64,000 nucleotides of DNA from Brachionus rotundiformis (taxonomy: Eukaryota; Rotifera; Eurotatoria; Ploima; Brachionidae): contig JAESIW010000207.1 of the NCBI GenBank assembly GCA_016802295.1, positions 513,978-577,977 of the forward strand. Direction: 5' to 3'. The notes below the pieces were generated by a model. The model saw only the letters and a list, made by a program, of their open reading frames with translations, was not told where the DNA came from and did no database searches. The position numbers and the translations under genes are program-made. This document shows, piece after piece, positions 57,076 to 64,000 of the stretch. How positions within the stretch are numbered: position 1 is the stretch's first letter; every line of letters starts with the position of its first letter.

Positions 57076-60000
57076 ATGGAAACATTGGAAATAGAAGAGA
57101 AAGGCTTAGCCCCAGTCAAAACCGGAGTTTTGATTTCCAAAAAAATTTTGTACATAGCTGGTGTGTCTTTTACCGTAATTTTGGTAGGCTCAATCTTGGG
57201 CACCTATTTTGGAGCTATCAATTCAGTTGATAAAGACACATCCTCATCACAATTACCATCTTCATCACCATTACCATCTTCATCTTCTCCTATCCAGACA
57301 ACAGTTACCACGACATCTACAACTCAGACTTCTTCCAGTACTCAAATTAGTTCTACTTTTTCAACAGGTAAAATTTGCGAATTTATCCATCAAAATCTGT
57401 CTATTCCCATTTAAGCTCCTCCGCTAAACTACAGATTAACTCAGGACCTGAACCCGTTTTATTATGATATCTTCATTCAGCCATATTTCAAAGTGACTGA
57501 AGAGCCACACAATTATTCAGCTAATGTCACAATAGAGTTTTTGTGTGATGTTCAGACAAACAAGCTTATTTTGCACATGAAAGACTTAATATTAGATAAC
57601 TCGACCTTGATTGTAAAAAGCTTAAATGATACATCTTTTAGCGAGTATAAAATTGATTCTAAATGGACTTACAACAGTATTAACCACTTTTTTACTGCTG
57701 AAATTCCCCAACAATTCAAAGTGAACCATTCGTACATATTTACAGCTTCATTTATGGGATTTACCACAGACGATCTATTGGGATTTTATAAAAGCTCATA
57801 TAAAGATAATGCTAATCAAACAAAGTCAGACTTTTAGATAAAAAAAAATTTTATATACAAATTTTTTATAATTTAAAGATGGTTGATAACCTCTCAAATG
57901 GAGTACATTGAGGCCAGAAAGTCATTTATCTGCTTTGATGAGCCCATATTCAAATCTAAATTCAAAATAAGAATCCAACATGATAAAAGCTTGCATGCAA
58001 TGTCCAATATGCCTGTTGCCAAAACAACAGACATGTAAATAATTTAAGTGTAAAATCAATTTATTAAATAAGTATAAATTCTAGCGGACCGAGCGATGGC
58101 TATGACTGGACTGTGACAGAATTCGAGGAAACAGTTTTTATGCCGACTTATTTGGTCGCGATTTTGGTCTCTGATTTTAAATGTAAAGCTGGAACATCGG
58201 TGTCAAGCTTTTCCAAGGTGGATGTTAGTGTGTGTGCCAGACCAAATGCTGAGAACAAATTAGAGCTTGCTCTGAACTCTTCGGTAGACATATTGAGTTT
58301 TTTCGAAGAGTATTACAAAGTAAAATATCCTTTGAAAAAATTAGGTGAATTTTTATTAAAATAATAATTATAATAATTAAAATTAATTAATTATAGATCA
58401 TGCTGGAGTGCCAGATTTTAAATATGGTGCTATGGAAAATTGGGGTCTTGCCATATACCGCGAAGTCTATTTTATTTTTGATGAAAAAAGTACTCAAACA
58501 ACTGAAATAAATGTGGTTAGAATAATTGCACACGAAATTTCCCATATGTGGTTCGGAAATCTTGTCACACCGAAGTGGTGGGATGATCTTTGGCTGAACG
58601 AAGGATTTGCTAGATTTGCAGAGCATGTTGGCTCTGATGCCGTACAACCAGAATGGAGAATGGTATTAACATTCAATCTTAACAATGATAAATTACTATC
58701 TTATAAAATTATCTAGTTATAACCAGTGATGGTTAAGAGGGAAATTTTTTACACATTTTTTTTTTGAAAATTTTCTTTTTCTCTGGTCTAGAAAAAAATT
58801 AGATAAAATGAAAAGCTGACATGTGAGAAAGTTTTAAGTCAAGTTAATTTAACATTTATTTTTATTTATAAAAAAATTAAGAATAAAATAAAATTATAGC
58901 GTAAAAATATGGAATCAGAATTTTAAGAAATTTAAAATAGATAAGGTTAAAAACTTAAGGGAAAGGATAATCTATTCTTCTAAATTTTATCTGAAATGGA
59001 AAAAAATGAAATAATTTAGATCAAGGGATACAAAATAAAACGTCTAATTATTTTTGTCTAAACTTTCTTTTATTATTTTCCAAGTAATAAAAGTCAATAA
59101 TATTTTATTTTATTGTTTTTTATATTCTTGTTTTAAAATGATCAAATAATATCATAAAAATGTTATTTTATAATTTAGTAATTAGATGTCATAAAAGAAA
59201 AAGATTTAATACATTATTTTTTTGCTTAAATTTAATTTATTATTAATAATTTTCAATTTCTATTTTTAAAGTATGACAGGTTGTTCGATTTGCTCCTAAG
59301 TGTTATACAATCAGATTCGACTGAAGAAACCAGGCCTGTCTCCGTAGATGTGAACACACCTCAAGAAATAGATGAAAATATTAACCCGACAATTACCTAC
59401 GGAAAGGTGAGATATTTTTTATATTTTTCTTTAAAGATAATAAAAGATAATTTAATTTTAGGGCTCAGCTATTGTCAAAATGTTGTCGTATGTTTTGGGA
59501 GATGACACATTCAGAAATGGATTGAAAAATTACTTTGAGGAATTTGAGTACAAAAATGTGGACCAATTTGACCTATGGAAAGCTATGAGTGAGGTAGGAA
59601 ACATTTTTTTTTAATAAGACATTTAAATTAACTAAAAAAATTATTAATTAGCAAATGAAATCTGAAAATAAACCAATCTCGGTTGATTTGGTCGAAGCCA
59701 TGACATCTTGGACCAAACAAAAGGGACATCCAGTGGTCACTTTGAAACGAATAAATGAAACTCATGTTTCCGTAAGCCAGAACAGATTTTTGCTTGATGC
59801 CAATGTTCCTCACTTAAACGAGTAATACTGAAATTTATTTTTCTAAATTTTTTAATTATTTCTTATTTAGCACTTTGTGGAAAATTCCAATCTCCCTGTC
59901 CATCGAAGAGTTGGGCTCAAGTGGAGCATCATTGACAAACAAAATCAACTCAACCAACTCTTTTGACAAATTTATTTGGATAGATAGCACAGCTGGCGAA

Positions 60001-63000
60001 AGTATTGACCAAATATCTGGCATATTTTTCAAGATTTAAAAATTTTTATCTAAGCTATTGTACCACTTAATAAGTCACTGAACGAAAATAATTTCCTAAT
60101 TGTAAATTTGGACATGGCAGTTTTTTGCCGAATAAATTACGACGAACATGATTGGAAATTAATTGCCGATCAGTTGCTTACCAACACTCAAGTAAAATTT
60201 TTTCCTAGATACTAGATATTAGACTTAATTAATAAGCATTTTTTTTAATTAAAGGAACTATCTGCAAGAACAAGAGCTCAATTGATCAGCGATGTTTTCA
60301 GTCTTTCCCAAGCGCTTTATATCAAACCAGAATTGGCACTAAATCACATTAGATATCTTGAAAATGAGTTAGATTACTTGCCATGGAACGTGTTTATAGA
60401 CAGAGTCAAATATTTTACAGGACAGCTTGATACAACTGAAGTTTATTCTTCTTGGAAAAAATATCTTCAAAAATTGGTAAAGCCATACTACAACAAATTA
60501 GGTTGGATCGACAATCCACAAACTGATGAATGGACTGATAGGTTATTTGAATATTATTAATATTTTATAATTAGTTAAAGTGGATCTAATTTGGGTAGGG
60601 TTTTTAGGGGTAATCAAAAAATTATCAAATAAACATGATCTAAAAAGGTGCTCATTAATGTAGCTAAATAAAAATTTAAGATTTTTTAAGTCTAAGAAAG
60701 AATGGTTCCGTTTGGAAAAACGAAAACAGCATAAAAGATTACATAATTTTTTTTTAATAATATACATATCTTTATTTAATTCAGATTGATTTAATGTGTT
60801 AGCTTAGTAATAGATATAAACAAAAAATAATTAAAATTCTTAGAAAATTACTAATTAAATTATTTTAATTAAAAATTATTTAAATAAATTGAATTAATAG
60901 GCTTGTGAGAAACAAATTGGTTGAATTTGCGTGCCAAACTGAACTTTCTGATTGTTTGACCCAAGCTCGATCAGTCTACAATGACTACATTGTATCTGGA
61001 ATCGATCTAAAGTAAAAAATAATTTAAGATTTTAAATGAGAAAATTTTGAATATAAAATAAATTAGCTTGCCATCATATTTGCGTAGAGTGGCATTTTGT
61101 TCATCAATAGAGCAAGGAACCGATGCTGATTTCGATAAACTTTTTGAAAAAATGAAAATGGAAGCTGGCACACTAAAGTCGGATATGTCATATGGTCTGT
61201 CGTGCAGCAAATCGCCATCTAATCTAAGACGCTACCTGAATGATCAAATCAATTCCACTCTTACCTCATTAAGAAATGTGGCCTCTAAGCCAAATGGTGT
61301 TTATGTAGCTTGGAACTTTTTGAAACAAAATTGGAATGAAATCTATGAAAAGTTTGTTTGAAAAATTAATTTAAAAAGAAATAATTTTAACTATGTCACT
61401 AAAAGATATGGTTCTGATTTTACCTATACTGTATCAGACCTAGCCAAAAAGCTTTACACTCAAATCGATTTAAATGATGTAATTTTAATATTAACATATT
61501 GAGCCAGAGACTTTTTTGTCATTAAGAAAAAATGTTCAAAAATTATTTATTTAAATTTCCTAAAAATTAATTAGTGAATTAAAAAAACTGGTTTAAAAAA
61601 TTAAAATTTATCTTTTATAACAAAAAATTTATTTTAGATTGAGTCGTTTTTTAATGACAAAGATTTAGCCGATAAAGAAAAAGATGAGTTGGATGTGGCC
61701 ATAAGACAGTTGAAATCTAACATCAAATGGTTTAATCAGGAATTTGATTCCATTAAAAACTGGCTCTTAAATTTGAACATTGGTAAAGTCTTATGATGTT
61801 TAAATAAGCATTTTAGAATGAAAAAATTCTTTTAAGATACTGAAGTAAATTATCGCTTGCCGACAAATCTGGTACCGAATTCCTATGACATAAAGTTAAA
61901 GCCCTATATTGGTGACTCATGGAATGAAAAAGCTTTTACATTTGATGGATCTATTAGCATCAACTTTACTTGTGCAGAACCGACTAACAAAATTATCTTT
62001 CATGCCATTGATTTAAATTTAAATACCAACACATTTGCAATCGAATCCAAAGATGATATTCAAATTGAGAAAAAGTACACTGAAGAAAAAATTACCAACT
62101 TTATACAAATTAACATGAACAAAGAGTGTCAGAAGGGATCTGACTATGTTTTGAAAATGGACTTTACAGGCTCAATTATTGAAAATCTCTATGGTTTTTA
62201 CCGAAGTTCTTACCAAAATGAACATGGCCAAACTGAATAGTAATTTATATCCATTTTAAATGAAAATTTAAAATTAATTTAAACCTTTAATTTAGCTTGG
62301 CAACTACTCACTTTCAACCAACAGATGCCAGAAGAGCGTAAGGCTAAAAACATTATTATTTAAAATTATTTAAATGATTGATTCAAAAAAGTTTTCCATG
62401 CTTTGACGAACCAGCATTAAAAGCTTCATTTAAATTGACCATGATAAGGCACAAAAATTTTTCAAGCTCTATATTTAACACTCCATTGGCAAAACCAAGT
62501 CAAAGCATTGACGGAGAATGGTTTGAGGACGAATTTGAAGAAACGCCCAAAATGTCCACTTATTTAGTTGCTTTTGTCGTGTCCAATTTTTTGAATATTT
62601 CAACTCAAACATCCAAAGGCACTGAGGTAGATGTCTGGGGAAGACCTGAAAGAATGAACAATGGCGATGGTGAATTTGCTCTTAAAGAGGCCCAATTGAT
62701 TTTGGAATTTTTTGAAAATTATTTCAACCTTCCATATCCTTTGGCTAAATCAAGTTGGTCAAATTTATCTTAATTGAATTAAAAAATAAAACATATTTTA
62801 AAGGTCAGATAGGAGTACCAGATTTTAATGCTGGTGGTATGTTATTAGATAATTTTTATTTTTTTTTCATGTGAATAAATAAAATATTTTTTCAGCAATG
62901 GAAAATTGGGGTGCCATCATTTACAGAGAAACAGCCTTATTTTTCAATGAAAAAGTTGATGCACTGGCAAACAAGCAAAGAGTCTCTTCGGTTGTTTCCC

Positions 63001-64000
63001 ACGAGCTTGCTCATCAATGGGTTAATTAATAAAAAAATTAAAAAAATTCTTTTTTTTTTAATTATTTATTTAATCAGTTTGGTAATTTGGTAACACCTGA
63101 TTGGTGGAATGATATTTGGCTAAACGAAGGATTTGCTTCATGGGTAGAATATCTTGGTGTTAATTACACACATCCAGAGTGGAATTTCGTAACTAATTGA
63201 CAAATTTTCTTAATTAAATTTCAAGTTAAATTTAAAAAGTTGGACTTATTTTATGTGCAAAAATTAAAAGTTATGGAGCTAGACAGTCTTGAGTCAAGTC
63301 ATTCGGTGAGCTTTGATGTGAATGATCCTGGCGAGATAAACTCACTTTTTGACAGAATATCCTACGACAAAGTATAACTTTTTAGACCAATATTTGCCAA
63401 CTTTTTAAATGTGTCCTTAATGCTTAGGGATCGAGTATCATAAGAATGATGAATGCTTTCCTTACCGAAAAGACATTTAGAAATGGTGTTTCGGTAAAAC
63501 CATTTGAAAAATTATCTGCTTTTTTTAAATGTTCAACATTTTAGAATTATTTGAAAAATTTTACATACAAAAATGCCATACAAGATGACTTGTGGAAATA
63601 TCTAACAGAACAATCTCATATTGATCAAGTTCTAAATACTTCTCTCACTGTTAAAGAAATTATGGATACTTGGACCCTTAAAAAGGGCTATCCATATGTT
63701 ACAGTGAATAGAAATTATGATGCGAAAAACATGGTATTGACTCAGAAATGGTTCTTGTTGAATCCAAGCAGCAAAATAAAGGATACCGAGGAATACAATA
63801 ACTACAAATGGTTTGTTCCTTTCACATTTACCAGCCAGATAAATCCGACTTTTGAGTTCGAAAATGCTCCAACATGGCTCAAACCAAGTGATAATGAATG
63901 TAATATATTGAATATTTTATTTTTTAAATCAAATTAATATTTTAATTGTAAATCCTCTAATTAATGAATGGTTAATTTAATCTTTTTGGTATAATTAGTT
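57076..64000 (+). CDS. Two-headed (tandem-domain) M1 membrane aminopeptidase, 3' end outside window
   Basis: One in-phase exon series encodes two successive M1 units. Exons: 57076-57367, 57416-57824, 57879-58034, 58085-58344, 58397-58662, 59272-59406, 59462-59593, 59652-59821, 59871-60001, 60055-60191, 60255-60541, 60901-61011, 61067-61351, 61379-61478, 61638-61782, then 61837-62239, 62296-62337, 62392-62753, 62804-62836, 62896-63020, 63078-63188, 63240-63371, 63428-63493, 63545-63899, and a last acceptor at 63998. Signal anchor near residues 24-46 (ILYIAGVSFTVILVGSIL), then a Ser/Thr stalk. Unit 1: GAMEN 383-387, HEISH (His418/His422), Glu441, Tyr in TYGKGSA, complete C-terminal region. Unit 2 starts at about residue 1006 (VNYRLPTNLVPNSYDIKL): GAMEN, HELAH (His1321/His1325), Glu1344, ISYDKGSS. 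No stop, poly-A-like break or second anchor separates the units. Both zinc sites look intact. At least 1548 residues are visible. Confidence 0.9.

Noticed and set aside
1..64000. Prokaryotic features (operons, CRISPR, ribosome binding sites)
   Set aside because: Spliced animal genes throughout; the short tandem repeats present are microsatellites or transposon ends, not spacer-repeat arrays.

Overview
The window is nuclear DNA of a small animal, not a prokaryote. It is strongly A+T rich. Almost every gene is built of exons joined by GT..AG introns, many of them only about 45-60 bp. The families are animal ones: olfactomedin proteins with collagen repeats, a nuclear receptor, EGF and LRR ectodomain proteins, membrane M1 aminopeptidases, PPEF phosphatase and S1 proteases. 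Compact genes, tiny introns, high A+T and debris of non-LTR and Tc1-like elements fit a monogonont rotifer (Brachionus-like). That assignment is an inference; no rRNA or mitochondrial marker is present. Exon models were built by hand from splice signals, reading phase and family conservation.  Layout. 1-563 (+): 3' end of an S1 serine protease with a Ser-rich tail. 1897-5784 (-): an 836-residue Ser/Lys-rich protein of unknown function, with a short first exon about 1.4 kb upstream of the main one. 8295-9056 (+): DPH6, diphthamide synthesis. 9246-12493 (+): an eight-exon coiled-coil gene with a perfect X-box (RFX site) upstream. 13546-16053 (-): type II membrane olfactomedin protein. 17283-18960: two convergent non-LTR retrotransposon remnants. 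19156-19452 (-): small secreted Cys/Gly/Ala-rich protein. 19756-19880: a broken copy of parts of the 1897-4268 exon. 20141-21112 and 23353-24560 (-): two more S1 proteases sharing an 817-bp stretch in which no difference was seen. 25225-25602 (-): secreted two-EGF protein. 26828-31385: transposon territory, including a 3-kb element with long inverted ends, a dead Tc1-like transposase and coding-like cargo. 33176-35426 (+): gliomedin/UNC-122-like collagen-olfactomedin protein. 36275-36756: a TA-flanked MITE. 37345-37705: SINE-like sequence and an inverted repeat. 37902-42832 (-): complete 14-exon M1 aminopeptidase. 43785-45900 (-): divergent nuclear receptor. 47041-47480: RTE-like remnant. 47717-49477 (+): single-exon PPEF-type phosphatase. 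49738-50187 (-): small membrane protein with an EGF-like tail made with a 24-nt microexon. 51250-52760 (-): 5'-truncated non-LTR element. 53414-54835 (+): secreted LRR protein. 57076 to the window end (+): a two-headed M1 aminopeptidase whose second unit runs off the edge.  How the genes relate. There is no operon logic. Two extracellular protease families (S1 and M1) have expanded here by local duplication, and the M1 expansion includes an in-frame fusion. Several other products are secreted or membrane proteins with EGF, LRR, collagen or olfactomedin domains. The most noteworthy signals are the tandem M1 fusion with a one-nucleotide intron shift, the sharply bounded conversion-like tract and microhomology-type intron loss in the proteases, the X-box marking an unknown coiled-coil gene as a candidate ciliary gene, and the 3-kb cargo-carrying inverted-repeat element.
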